Positions 30,579 to 38,958 of a DNA stretch of 64,000 nucleotides are shown in pieces (the stretch's first letter is position 1; each line of letters opens with the position of its first letter). Below the pieces are notes generated by a model. The model saw only the letters and a program-made list of their open reading frames with translations, was not told where the DNA came from and did no database searches. The position numbers and the translations under genes are program-made. The DNA comes from Marinomonas sp. MED121 (GTDB lineage: Bacteria > Pseudomonadota > Gammaproteobacteria > Pseudomonadales > Marinomonadaceae): the NCBI RefSeq assembly GCF_000153025.1, contig NZ_CH672430.1, forward strand, positions 677,209 to 741,208, read 5' to 3'.

Positions 30579-31019
30579 TTAGTCTTCTTTTGGTGCTTCT
30601 GGGCAAAGAGAGGCATATGCGGTACTAAAAGCACCTTCTTGAAACGCTTTTAATCCCGTTGCTGAAAAGGGAATAGGCATAGGTGAATATTTGATTCTAG
30701 CTTTCATTTCAGCACTGGTGATTAAGTTAACGGTTACCGTGTCTATTAACTGAATTGCAGACTCCATTTTAAAACCGACTGAGCCGCCTGCAAATTTACC
30801 TTTTGTTGGGCGTTCACGAATGGTAACTGCTTCTACTTTATAGTCTTCAAACAGCTTTTTCAGGGTGAATTGAAAGCTTTTCAGGTTTTCACTCAATTCT
30901 GATTTAACTAAAGAGACGCGTGTCTGGCGACAGTCTGCAATTTGAAACAAGCCATCCTTTTTAGACAGCAAACATAAAATGGCATCGCTGCCTTTGATTT
31001 CAATACCACAGGTTATCAT
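30579..31019 (-). CDS. DUF3010 family protein
   Basis: 146 aa. It matches my memory of DUF3010 along its length: CGIEIKGSDAILCLLS, VTIRERPTKGKFAGGSVGFKMESAIQLID and SATGLKAFQEGAFSTAYA. The opening strand with an acidic residue and the central RERPTKGKFAGG region recall RNase H-fold proteins; this is inference and no nuclease role is established. Common in marine gammaproteobacteria. Single gene. Confidence 0.8.
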   Translation of the reverse strand: MITCGIEIKGSDAILCLLSKKDGLFQIADCRQTRVSLVKSELSENLKSFQFTLKKLFEDYKVEAVTIRERPTKGKFAGGSVGFKMESAIQLIDTVTVNLITSAEMKARIKYSPMPIPFSATGLKAFQEGAFSTAYASLCPEAPKED

Positions 31020-31360
31020 TGTTCAATCCTAATCGAGTTTAATGGTGACATTATCCCATAAAACCCAAGGGACTCCCTAGTACAAAGTCCAATTTTCAAC
31101 TTAATAATAAAATACTGTTTTATAAGGTGTTTTAAATGCCTGATATTGAAGTAAGTCATGCTGGCAATTTGGTCAAAATAGGGTGAGATAGTCCTATAAA
31201 ACTACTAACTGAAGAATAAAGCACTGTATTGGTGTTGATATCTCTTATTATAACGTCGAATACGCTATTATTGCCGAATAAAATTTCGTTAAATTAAAAA
31301 AAACAAAATTTTAAACTGGCTCTCTTCTTTTTTCACTTTAGTTTGTATTTAGGTTTTATT
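31020..31360. other. 341-bp intergenic region
   Basis: Divergent, AT-rich; contains promoters for the DUF3010 and aminotransferase genes. No feature recognised. Confidence 0.35.
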
Positions 31361-32581
31361 ATGAGTCTCGACTCGCTCAAGATTGTCCCTCCTAGTTTAA
31401 TGTCCCTTGATGATATCTTACCCCAAGAACCGCTATTAATGATGGGAGCTGGCCCTGTGCCGATTCCCGCCCGTGTTGCCAGGGCAAATTCCTTGGTGGT
31501 AAATCATTTGGGTGGCGCTATGGCAAAGGTGATAGAGCAGGTTAAAGTGATGGCGCAATATGTGTTTCAAACTCGCTCACCTTGGGTGATGGGGGTAGCA
31601 GGTCCTGGTTCTGCTGCAATGGAAATGGCGGCGGCAAACTTGATTGAAGCTGGTGATACTGTCTTGAGTATTAGCAATGGTTTTTTCAGTAATCGCATGG
31701 CGCAAATGGCAGCACGTGTTGGCGCGAAAGTGATTGAACTTGAGATCGATGTGAAGTCTGCAGCTGATCCCAGTTTAATTAGAGAAGCAATCTTGTTGCA
31801 TGCTCCAAAAGTAATCACTCTGGTTCAAGGTGAAACCTCTAATACAGTGTGTAATATCCACTTAAAAGAGATTGCCCGAATTGCCAAAGAATATCACTGT
31901 TTAGTGGTTGTTGATGCAGTATGCACCTTAAGTACTATGCCGTTGAAAATGGACGAATGGCAAATTGATGCTGTGATTACTGGTGGCCAAAAAGGTTTGT
32001 CCTCTATCCCTGGAGTGTCTTTGTTAGCCTTCTCTGAGAGAGCTTGGCAACGTATTCAGGAAAGAGAGAGCCAAGTTGTGCAATGGTGTTTAGATGCAAA
32101 ACTTGCGACCAATTTTTGGCACAAAGACGGTTATCATTATACCGCGCCTGTCTCTGGCATTATGGCCTTGCATGAAGCGCTTAAACTTGTGTGTGAAGAA
32201 ACCTTAGAAGCAAGATTTAATCGCCACCTTAAATGTTCCAAAGCCCTACAAGAAGGGATTCAGTCCATGGGGCTTGAATTGTTTGTGCCTGAGCATTCTC
32301 GCCTTAACTCTGTCATTGGTATTTGTATCCCAGAGGGGCTAACTGCGACGGATATTTGTCATCATATTTCACATAAGTATCGTGTTGAAATCGCGGGTTC
32401 TTTTGGCCAGCCTGTTGTTAGGATTGGTCAAATGGGAGAGCAGTGTCGAGAACATAATCTCTTTAGAGCCTTGCATGCCTTTGGGAGTAGTATGCGAGAT
32501 CTTGGTGTTAAGGTAGATTTACCAACAGGCATGGCACAATTGGAAACTTATTTACAGAAGCGCCCAAAGCAGTTTTCGTAA
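31361..32581 (+). CDS. Class V aminotransferase (alanine/serine-glyoxylate aminotransferase type)
   Basis: 406 aa from MSLDSLKIVPPS (ATG at 31361, AGG upstream; an earlier in-frame TTG at 31343 is less likely). PLP enzyme of fold type I: MMGAGPVPIPARV near the start, VAGPGSAAMEMAAANLI phosphate-binding region, VVVDAVCTLSTMPL with the PLP Asp, and the Schiff-base Lys in ITGGQKGLSSIPG. The C-terminal domain ends with VVRIGQMGEQCREHNLFRAL. The group includes serine-pyruvate/alanine-glyoxylate and ureidoglycine-glyoxylate enzymes; the substrate pair is not fixed by sequence. Confidence 0.85.
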   Translation: MSLDSLKIVPPSLMSLDDILPQEPLLMMGAGPVPIPARVARANSLVVNHLGGAMAKVIEQVKVMAQYVFQTRSPWVMGVAGPGSAAMEMAAANLIEAGDTVLSISNGFFSNRMAQMAARVGAKVIELEIDVKSAADPSLIREAILLHAPKVITLVQGETSNTVCNIHLKEIARIAKEYHCLVVVDAVCTLSTMPLKMDEWQIDAVITGGQKGLSSIPGVSLLAFSERAWQRIQERESQVVQWCLDAKLATNFWHKDGYHYTAPVSGIMALHEALKLVCEETLEARFNRHLKCSKALQEGIQSMGLELFVPEHSRLNSVIGICIPEGLTATDICHHISHKYRVEIAGSFGQPVVRIGQMGEQCREHNLFRALHAFGSSMRDLGVKVDLPTGMAQLETYLQKRPKQFS

Positions 32582-32650
32582 CTGCTATTTCTTAACGTCT
32601 AAGTGATAATTAAAATGTATGGAAGGGATAGGTATAAATAATTTGCAAAT

Positions 32651-32669
32651 ATAAATGAGAATATTTATC
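32651..32669 (+). promoter_or_regulatory. Fur box 1 upstream of bfd
   Basis: ATAAATGAGAATATTTATC matches 13 of 19 positions of the Fur consensus by my alignment. It lies about 75-90 bp before bfd. Confidence 0.7.
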
Positions 32670-32679
32670 AAATATTGTT

Positions 32680-32698
32680 GTAAATCGTTCTCATTACT
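32680..32698 (+). promoter_or_regulatory. Fur box 2 upstream of bfd
   Basis: GTAAATCGTTCTCATTACT matches 11 of 19 positions of the consensus. It stands 10 bp after box 1, and paired boxes are usual at strongly iron-repressed promoters. Confidence 0.6.
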
Positions 32699-32741
32699 AC
32701 TAAACTCTATTTCAGATTGAATAGTAATGAGATTGTTTCTT

Positions 32742-32939
32742 ATGTACGTTTGTATTTGCAAAGGGATTACCCAAAAAGAAATTCAAAGCGCGGTTGAAGC
32801 GGGCGCTAGTCTGCGTGATATTCGTAAGTCTATGGGTGTTGCGTCTGAATGTGGATCTTGTGGCCAATGTGCGAAACGTATTGTTAAGCAAACCCAAGAT
32901 GAAATGCGCATGATGGATAGCTTGGCATACGCTGTCTAA
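32742..32939 (+). CDS. bfd: Bacterioferritin-associated ferredoxin
   Basis: 65 aa from MYVCICKGITQKEIQ (ATG at 32742; an in-frame ATG five codons earlier is possible). The four [2Fe-2S] ligands are the CIC pair at the start and CGSCGQC. It reduces bacterioferritin to mobilise stored iron. Two Fur boxes upstream imply induction in iron starvation. No bfr gene adjoins it. Strong terminator after. Confidence 0.93.
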   Translation: MYVCICKGITQKEIQSAVEAGASLRDIRKSMGVASECGSCGQCAKRIVKQTQDEMRMMDSLAYAV

Positions 32940-32966
32940 AGAAAATTTACTATTACACAAAATTTT

Positions 32967-33004
32967 AAAAAGGCGATCTAAGTTAGTTAGATCGCCTTTT
33001 TTTG
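32967..33004 (+). terminator. Terminator of bfd
   Basis: Perfect 15-bp stem (32967-32981 with 32987-33001), 5-base loop, continuing T run. Confidence 0.93.
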
Positions 33005-33013
33005 TTTAAAGTA

Positions 33014-33089
33014 TCCTGTCTTGAAATAAGAGTCCCGTCTTAAAATAAGAATCCCGTCTTAAAATAAGAGTCCCGTCTTAAAATAAGAG
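33014..33089 (+). repeat. Four tandem copies of a 19-bp repeat
   Basis: Units start at 33014, 33033, 33052 and 33071. Consensus TCCCGTCTTAAAATAAGAG; the first unit differs at two places and the second at one. It lies in the 652-bp gap between bfd and tctC, after the bfd terminator. Noncoding. Confidence 0.92.
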
Positions 33090-33153
33090 TTCTGACAGTC
33101 TATTTAACGGCTTTCATTATTATCAGTCTCTTGATAGCTCTCCTTTTCAAGCT

Positions 33154-33241
33154 CTTGTTAAACTCTCTTATTAAAGCCTTCTTGTTAAAGCTCTCTTGTT
33201 AAACCATTTGTAATAAATCATCTTAAACGGATCATCTTAAA
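33154..33241 (+). repeat. Degenerate short repeats CTTGTTAAA and ATCATCTTAAA
   Basis: CTT(G/A)TTAAA occurs at 33154, 33167, 33181 and 33195 (period 13-14), then two ATCATCTTAAA-like units to about 33241. A second, more decayed repeat family in the same gap. The rest of 33090-33480 shows nothing recognisable. Confidence 0.7.
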
Positions 33242-33480
33242 AGAATCACGTTAACCGTTTCTCGACTTAAAAAATATATTTGATCTGATTGGCGTGCTTG
33301 TCGAGCTAAGGGTGCGATGGGGCGTTTTTTAGTAGGTTATGACAGAGGAAAGCCATGTTATTACTGGTGTTTGAAGTAATCGATTTTTTGCGGGATAGGC
33401 TATTAATACTGAAGAATAAGGGTATTTAAAAGGCGGATACTTGGGTGAAAAATAGGCAAAAATTGACTTTCGACTTTGCT

Positions 33481-33502
33481 GACAGGTTGGCGACAGTTTG
33501 GT
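33481..33502. promoter_or_regulatory. 11-bp-spaced direct repeat upstream of tctC
   Basis: GACAGGTTGGC followed by GACAGTTTGGT: two units 11 bp apart, the spacing used by OmpR/PhoB-family regulators such as TctD. On the other strand it reads CTGTC-N6-CTGTC, like a Pho box. It is about 90 bp upstream of tctC. TctD is the more natural binder, PhoB the alternative. Confidence 0.5.
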
Positions 33503-33591
33503 GTGCTAGATTTAATTAGTCGAGTTTCTTTGAGCAAAAGGAAAGGCCCAAAAAAAATTCATAATACAAAAATAACAATTGGAATTAGAAT

Positions 33592-34593
33592 ATGAAAATC
33601 AACAACTCATTCAAAACTATCGCCCTAAAATCTGTTATGGCAACAGGGTTAATGGCGCTTGTATCAAGTGCTCAAGCTTATGAGCCAGCTCGTACTGCTG
33701 AATGTATTGCACCTGCAAACCCAGGTGGTGGTTGGGACTTTACATGTCGTAGTGTGGGTAAAGCCTTGGTGGACTTAAGTTACATCAAAGGTAATGTGCA
33801 AACGGTTAATATGAGTGGTGCGGGCGGTGGTGTTGCTTTTGCTCACACTGTCAGTAAGCGCTCAAAAGATGATGGCCTGATCGTCGCTGCAAGTACTGCA
33901 ACAACGACACGTTTAGCGCAAGGTCAGTTCCCTGGTATGAACTCTGATCAAGTTAAATGGGTCGGTACCTTAGGTGCTGATTACGGCATTATTGCGGTTG
34001 CAACTGATTCTAAATATCAAAATCTAAATCAGATGATGGATGATCTTCGTAAAGATCCTAACTCCGTTAAATTTGCAGGTGGTAGTGCGTCAGGTGGTTG
34101 GGATCATTTAAAAGTTCTGATTACTGCAAAAGAAGCAAACGTAACCAAGTTACCTAAGATTAAATACTTGTCTTTTAACGGTGGTAGTGAAGCGCTCGTT
34201 CAAGTAGTAGGTGGTCACATCGATGCTTTCACGGGTGATATTTCAGAAGTGAAAGGCTTTTTAGATTCGGGTGATATTCGTGTTGTTGCTGTTTTATCAG
34301 AAGAACGCTTACCTGCTCCTTTAAACAATATCCCGACCGCGCTAGAGCAAGGCGTTAGCTCAGTCGCTCCTAACTGGCGTGGATTCTATGTACCTGGTGA
34401 TGCCGGTAATGATTCTTATGACTGGTGGGTAAATACTATTGATGAGCTTTATCAAACCCAAGAGTGGAAAGATATTATGGCTAAAAATGGTTTGATGCCA
34501 TTCCACAAAACCGGTGCAGAATTTACCCAGTTTGTGAAAAACCAAACACTGGATATTCGCATTCTTTCTCAGGATATCGGTCTAATTAAATAA
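33592..34593 (+). CDS. tctC: Tripartite tricarboxylate transporter, periplasmic binding protein
   Basis: 333 aa with Sec signal (KSVMATGLMALVSSAQA) and TctC fold: ECIAPANPGGGWDFTCRSVGKAL is the hallmark citrate-binding loop, followed by SGAGGGVAFAHTVSKR, VKFAGGSASGGWDHLK and GGSEALVQVVGGHIDAF. It captures a tri- or dicarboxylate for TctAB. First gene of tctCBA, separated from tctB by a hairpin terminator that should give excess binding protein. Expression is likely controlled by the TctDE system encoded downstream. Confidence 0.93.
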   Translation: MKINNSFKTIALKSVMATGLMALVSSAQAYEPARTAECIAPANPGGGWDFTCRSVGKALVDLSYIKGNVQTVNMSGAGGGVAFAHTVSKRSKDDGLIVAASTATTTRLAQGQFPGMNSDQVKWVGTLGADYGIIAVATDSKYQNLNQMMDDLRKDPNSVKFAGGSASGGWDHLKVLITAKEANVTKLPKIKYLSFNGGSEALVQVVGGHIDAFTGDISEVKGFLDSGDIRVVAVLSEERLPAPLNNIPTALEQGVSSVAPNWRGFYVPGDAGNDSYDWWVNTIDELYQTQEWKDIMAKNGLMPFHKTGAEFTQFVKNQTLDIRILSQDIGLIK

Positions 34594-34610
34594 CCTCCTC
34601 GAGGTCTTTG

Positions 34611-34640
34611 GTTGGGTAGTTAACACTACCCAGCCTTTTT
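34611..34640 (+). terminator. Internal terminator between tctC and tctB
   Basis: Stem (G)TTGGGTAGT/ACTACCCA(GC), core 34613-34620 with 34625-34632, TAAC loop, then a CTTTTTTATT tail. Likely partial, lowering tctBA relative to tctC. Confidence 0.82.
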
Positions 34641-34730
34641 TATTAGATTTGAAACTATCCGCTATATTTTAAATAAGCTAATCCTTATTTAACTCGTTAC
34701 CCTTGATCAATTTATTTTTGGAGCACAATC

Positions 34731-35171
34731 ATGCGCTTAAACGATCGTGTATTTGGCATGTTGATGCTAATTCTAGCCGTAGTTTATGGATGGGAAGCCG
34801 CTCAGTTTCCTGAACCATTTGGTGGTGAAGAAAGTGTTGGCCCTGAAACCTTTCCTATTATCCTTTCCTTCTTTCTTGGAGCCAGTGCCATTTACATGAT
34901 GCTAAAGCCTGACCCTGATGAAGCTTGGCCTGTTTTGCCTATGTTGCTTGAGCTAATCAGTGTCGTTGTCGCTATCATGATATTTGCTTGGGCTATTGAG
35001 CCACTTGGCTTTATTCCAGCTGCAGTTGCCATTGTGAGTTATTTAGCTTGGCGCATGGGAGCAAGCATAAAGATGAGCCTAATTATTGGTGTGAGTAGCT
35101 CCGTATCAATTTTCTTGATTTTTAATAATGTGTTGGAGCTAGCACTGCCTCTTGGTTTATTGGAGTTTTAA
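34731..35171 (+). CDS. tctB: Tripartite tricarboxylate transporter, small membrane subunit
   Basis: 146 aa with four helices. NDRVFGMLMLILAVVYGWEA and FGGEESVGPETFPIILSFFLG are typical of TctB. GGAG precedes the ATG. tctA begins 2 bp after its stop. Confidence 0.9.
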   Translation: MRLNDRVFGMLMLILAVVYGWEAAQFPEPFGGEESVGPETFPIILSFFLGASAIYMMLKPDPDEAWPVLPMLLELISVVVAIMIFAWAIEPLGFIPAAVAIVSYLAWRMGASIKMSLIIGVSSSVSIFLIFNNVLELALPLGLLEF

Positions 35172-35173
35172 TT

Positions 35174-36691
35174 ATGGAAACCTTAAGTTTTTTAATGCAG
35201 GGTTTTGCTGTTGCTTTAACCCCAGAAAGCATTATGTTCGCCATTATTGGTGCTATTTTAGGAACATTAATTGGTGCTTTGCCTGGTCTTGGGCCTGCTA
35301 ATGGTGTTGCGATTCTTATTCCGCTGGCATTTAGCCTTGGATTATCGCCAACCTCTTCTTTGATCTTGTTAACCTCAGTGTATGCTGGTGCCATGTATGG
35401 TGGTCGTATCTCCTCCATCTTGCTAAATATTCCTGGGGATGAGCCTGCCATGATGACCTGTATTGATGGTTATCCAATGGCACTAAAAGGTAAAGCCGCT
35501 GAAGCGCTGGCTATCTCTGCAATTGCCTCTTTTATTGGTAGCTTTATTGCCACCATTGGTCTTGTGATTCTTGCGCCAATCCTGGCAAATTTCGCCTTAA
35601 AATTTGGTCCTTCTGAGTATTTTGCTTTATTTGCATTAGCCTTTGCGACTTTGGGTGGTATTACCGGTAAAAACCAGTTTAAGACCCTAATGGCTGCTGC
35701 GTTAGGTTTGATGATAGCGTCTGTCGGTATTGATATCTCAAGTGGTGTACAGCGTTATACCTATAACATCTTAGAGTTGTTTGAAGGTGTTGACTTCATT
35801 ATTGCGATTGTAGGTTTGTTCGCTATCAGTGAATTACTCTTTTTCATTGAAAAGCATGCAGGTGAAGGGCTTAAGAAGGTGACGGTTAATAAACTTAAAT
35901 TAACCATGGGTGATATTATCGCTGTATTACCGACTTCTTTTCGCGGTGCATTACTTGGTTTTGTCTCGGGTGTTCTACCGGGTGCGGGTGCTTCTTTAGG
36001 TAGCTTTATTAGTTATACCCTAGAAAAGAAAGTAGTAGGTGATAAAGGTACTTTTGGTCAGGGTGATGCTAGAGGTATCGCTGCGCCTGAAGCAGGTAAT
36101 AACGGTGCGGCATCGGGTGCATTAGTACCTATGTTGACATTGGGTGTGCCAGGCAGTGGTACGACAGCAGTATTGCTTGCCATGCTTATCTCACTAAACG
36201 TGACACCTGGTCCTATGTTGTTTACCCAAAATGCGGACCTTGTTTGGGGTGTCATTGCCGCTTTATTTGTCGGTAACCTAGTGTTGCTTTTACTGAATAT
36301 TCCTATGATAGGTATCTTTGTTAAGCTACTTAGCGTGCCGCCAAAATATCTTATGCCAATAGTGACTTTAGTGGCATCTGTGGGGATTTATTCTGTCAGC
36401 CACAGTGCATTGGATCTGTATTTTATGGTTGGATTCGGTGTAATCGGCTACATTTTACGTAAGGTTGATGTACCGCTTGTTCCTGTCATCTTGGGCATGT
36501 TGCTTGGACCTGAAATGGAGAAAAGCCTTCGTCATGCCTTAGTATTATCCGATGGTGATTGGGGTGTATTGTTTAACAGTGGTTTGAGTATAGGACTTTG
36601 GACAGTTGCAATTATGGGTTTGTTATTGCCAGTAATTATAGGGCCAATTGTGAGAGCTAAAATGGCTAAATCAAAAACAGCGACAGAATAA
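35174..36691 (+). CDS. tctA: Tripartite tricarboxylate transporter, large membrane subunit
   Basis: 505 aa, about eleven or twelve helices. Family motifs: GALPGLGPANGVAILIPLAF in the first half and its counterpart SGVLPGAGASLGSFISYTLE in the second; also YGGRISSILLNIPGDEPAMMT and APEAGNNGAASGALVPMLTLG. Cation-coupled uptake of citrate or related acids. Tightly coupled to tctB; strong terminator follows. Confidence 0.95.
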   Translation: METLSFLMQGFAVALTPESIMFAIIGAILGTLIGALPGLGPANGVAILIPLAFSLGLSPTSSLILLTSVYAGAMYGGRISSILLNIPGDEPAMMTCIDGYPMALKGKAAEALAISAIASFIGSFIATIGLVILAPILANFALKFGPSEYFALFALAFATLGGITGKNQFKTLMAAALGLMIASVGIDISSGVQRYTYNILELFEGVDFIIAIVGLFAISELLFFIEKHAGEGLKKVTVNKLKLTMGDIIAVLPTSFRGALLGFVSGVLPGAGASLGSFISYTLEKKVVGDKGTFGQGDARGIAAPEAGNNGAASGALVPMLTLGVPGSGTTAVLLAMLISLNVTPGPMLFTQNADLVWGVIAALFVGNLVLLLLNIPMIGIFVKLLSVPPKYLMPIVTLVASVGIYSVSHSALDLYFMVGFGVIGYILRKVDVPLVPVILGMLLGPEMEKSLRHALVLSDGDWGVLFNSGLSIGLWTVAIMGLLLPVIIGPIVRAKMAKSKTATE

Positions 36692-36726
36692 AGATTTGAT
36701 TTAGTTAAGCAATAGCGTAGAAATAA

Positions 36727-36757
36727 ATTCGGAGCAGCTTATCTGCTCCGAATTTTT
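36727..36757 (+). terminator. Terminator of tctCBA
   Basis: Perfect 11-bp stem ATTCGGAGCAG/CTGCTCCGAAT (36727-36737, 36743-36753) followed by TTTT. Confidence 0.9.
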
Positions 36758-36851
36758 GCGTTTAAAAAGGATTAAAACGTCGATTGAAAGTTAGAAAATA
36801 GTAATAGAAATCAGCTAATTATAAAAATAAGACTAGCAAGAGAGTAAGTTT

Positions 36852-37517
36852 ATGCGTGTATTGGTTGTTGAAGATACTCAAGTCTTAGGGCAAGCCATTT
36901 GTGATCGACTTGCCAGCTTAGGCCATGGTGCTGACTTAGTGACAAATGGTGAGCAAGCAAATGAGATACTGAAATATCAAACTTTGGATCTCATTATTTT
37001 GGACCTTAACCTTCCTGGTATGTCTGGTTTACAAATTCTCAAACAACTAAGGGCCAGAGCCAATGAAACCCCAGTCTTGATTCTCACCGCAAGAGATCAA
37101 ATGGACGATAGGGTGATTTTGTTAGATGCGGGGGCAGACGATTATTTAACTAAACCTTTTAACTTTAGAGAGTTAGAGGCACGTTGTCGGGCACTGTTAA
37201 GACGTCATCATGGTTATGCTGCTAACGTGACTGAGCATGGTAATCTGACGATTAATCGTGATGCTCGACAGGTTATGGTAAAAGGTGAGATTCAATCAAT
37301 TACTAATCGTGAGTTTCGCTTACTGGAAATATTTCTGGGCCATCTTGGGCGAGTCTTGAGTAAAGATGAGATCACTGAACACTTGTTTAACTTTGATGAA
37401 ACCCCTGGACCCAATGCGATTGAGCTTTATGTGGGCCGTTTACGGAAGAAGTTGGTGGATAGCTCGCTCACTATTAGCACACTGAGGGGGCTTGGGTATG
37501 TGGCAGAGATCAGCTAA
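36852..37517 (+). CDS. tctD: OmpR-family response regulator of tricarboxylate transport
   Basis: 221 aa. Receiver with E7/D8, phospho-Asp D51 (LIILDLNLPGMSG) and the Lys of YLTKPF; winged helix ending GPNAIELYVGRLRKKL and LRGLGYVA. It is the partner of the kinase encoded by the overlapping next gene. Probable control of tctCBA, perhaps through the direct repeat at 33481-33502. Confidence 0.9.
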   Translation: MRVLVVEDTQVLGQAICDRLASLGHGADLVTNGEQANEILKYQTLDLIILDLNLPGMSGLQILKQLRARANETPVLILTARDQMDDRVILLDAGADDYLTKPFNFRELEARCRALLRRHHGYAANVTEHGNLTINRDARQVMVKGEIQSITNREFRLLEIFLGHLGRVLSKDEITEHLFNFDETPGPNAIELYVGRLRKKLVDSSLTISTLRGLGYVAEIS

Positions 37518-38958
37518 TTTGGCTGACATTGAAGCCCTAGAGTTAAATAAAGCACCTTCGCTGAGAAAGCGATTTATTCTTGCAGGCTCGGGCATTATTG
37601 CTGTCATTGCCTTGATTGCAATTAATCTTGTTTTTAATTACAGCCAACGCTTAGCTGATTTATCCTATGATAGGCTCTTGTTAAGTGCGCTCTGGCAAAT
37701 GGATGAAAACATCTTAGTAGAAGAGGGCAGGCTTTCTATTGATATCCCTTGGTCGGCGTTTTCTACTTTAGCCCAAGCCAATGAAGATAGAATTTTTTAT
37801 CGCGTTGAAAGTTCTTCAGAAGGCTATATCACAGGCAATAAAAGGCTGATGAGCTCACCACCTGCACAAGCTGAATTGGGAAAACCTCATTTTTATAATC
37901 AAAATTTTTCGGGTGAGCCTATACGAATTGTCTGGTTAGAAAGAGCCGTTACCAAGGCTAATATTCAAGGCACTGTGACAATCCTATTAGCCCAAACTCG
38001 CCTTTCAAGAGATGCCATGGCTTCATCGATTACCACCCGAGCGGTTCAAGTGATTTTGCTGATTGCGATTGTGGCGGTTTTACTGATTATTTTAGGCAGT
38101 CATTTAGTCTTAAATCCCTTACATCGTATTGAAGAGTTATTGGAAGAGCGCCAGCCAGGGGACCTTACCCCCATTAAGTTAGATACCCCAAAAGAAACCT
38201 ATCAACTTAAAGTGGCGCTTAACCACTTTATGGCTCGTTTACATAAAAACTTAGAGCAACTAGAAAATTATACGGCCGAATCAGCCCATCAATTGCGTAC
38301 ACCCTTGGCAAGTCTTAAAGCATTGGCTGAAAATGCACGAGATCAAACCACCCCAGAAAGACAGCAAGAAGCTTTAGAGCAAATAGTGCAACAAAGTGAA
38401 ACCTTGAGTGAGACGGTGACCATTTTACTGAATCAAGCGGTCGTTTCTCATCGTCTTCAAACCCAGCGACTCGTGCCATTGGATCTGGTTGAACTGATTA
38501 AACAGTCTTGCATGGCGCAGGCGGTATCAGCATTAAGGCAAGGTATTCATCTGTCATTTGAATCAACAGAAACGGAAGTTTTCATTCTTGGGGAGGCGTT
38601 TTCATTGCAGCAAATGCTGAATAACCTAGTAGATAATGCAGTGCGTTATAGTGCAATTAAAGCCGTTACTGATGATAAAGCCAAAATGGTAGAAATACAC
38701 ATCAGACAAGATGGTCGTTCAGTGATATTGAGTGTGATTGATTATGGTGACGGTATTGCAGATGACAAGAAAAATCGTGTTTTTGAACGTTTTTATCGGG
38801 CTAATTATGAAATATCAGGTACGGGTGTTGGCCTTGCTATGGTAAAAGAAATCACAGATAGGCATAGAGCCCATATCAAGATAAGCGACACTCAACCAAG
38901 TGGTGCCACTATCAGTGTGGACTTCCCTTTGTTTATTAATAATGAGACCGAGCTATGA
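37498..38958 (+). CDS. tctE: Sensor histidine kinase, TctE type
   Basis: 486 aa from ATG 37498, preceded by GAGGGGG; it overlaps tctD by 20 bp. TM1 near FILAGSGIIAVIALIAINLVFNY, a periplasmic sensor of about 130 residues, TM2 (AVQVILLIAIVAVLLIILGSHL), HAMP, dimer helix with phospho-His in ESAHQLRTPLASL, and ATPase boxes LNNLVDNAVRYS, VIDYGDGIADDKK and GTGVGLAMVKEI. It senses citrate-like acids directly or through the periplasmic protein encoded next (4-bp overlap). Confidence 0.9.
   Translation: MWQRSANLADIEALELNKAPSLRKRFILAGSGIIAVIALIAINLVFNYSQRLADLSYDRLLLSALWQMDENILVEEGRLSIDIPWSAFSTLAQANEDRIFYRVESSSEGYITGNKRLMSSPPAQAELGKPHFYNQNFSGEPIRIVWLERAVTKANIQGTVTILLAQTRLSRDAMASSITTRAVQVILLIAIVAVLLIILGSHLVLNPLHRIEELLEERQPGDLTPIKLDTPKETYQLKVALNHFMARLHKNLEQLENYTAESAHQLRTPLASLKALAENARDQTTPERQQEALEQIVQQSETLSETVTILLNQAVVSHRLQTQRLVPLDLVELIKQSCMAQAVSALRQGIHLSFESTETEVFILGEAFSLQQMLNNLVDNAVRYSAIKAVTDDKAKMVEIHIRQDGRSVILSVIDYGDGIADDKKNRVFERFYRANYEISGTGVGLAMVKEITDRHRAHIKISDTQPSGATISVDFPLFINNETEL

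Noticed and set aside
33014..33089. 19-bp tandem repeats as CRISPR or phage att sites
   Set aside because: Units are directly adjacent without spacers, and no integrase or phage gene is present.
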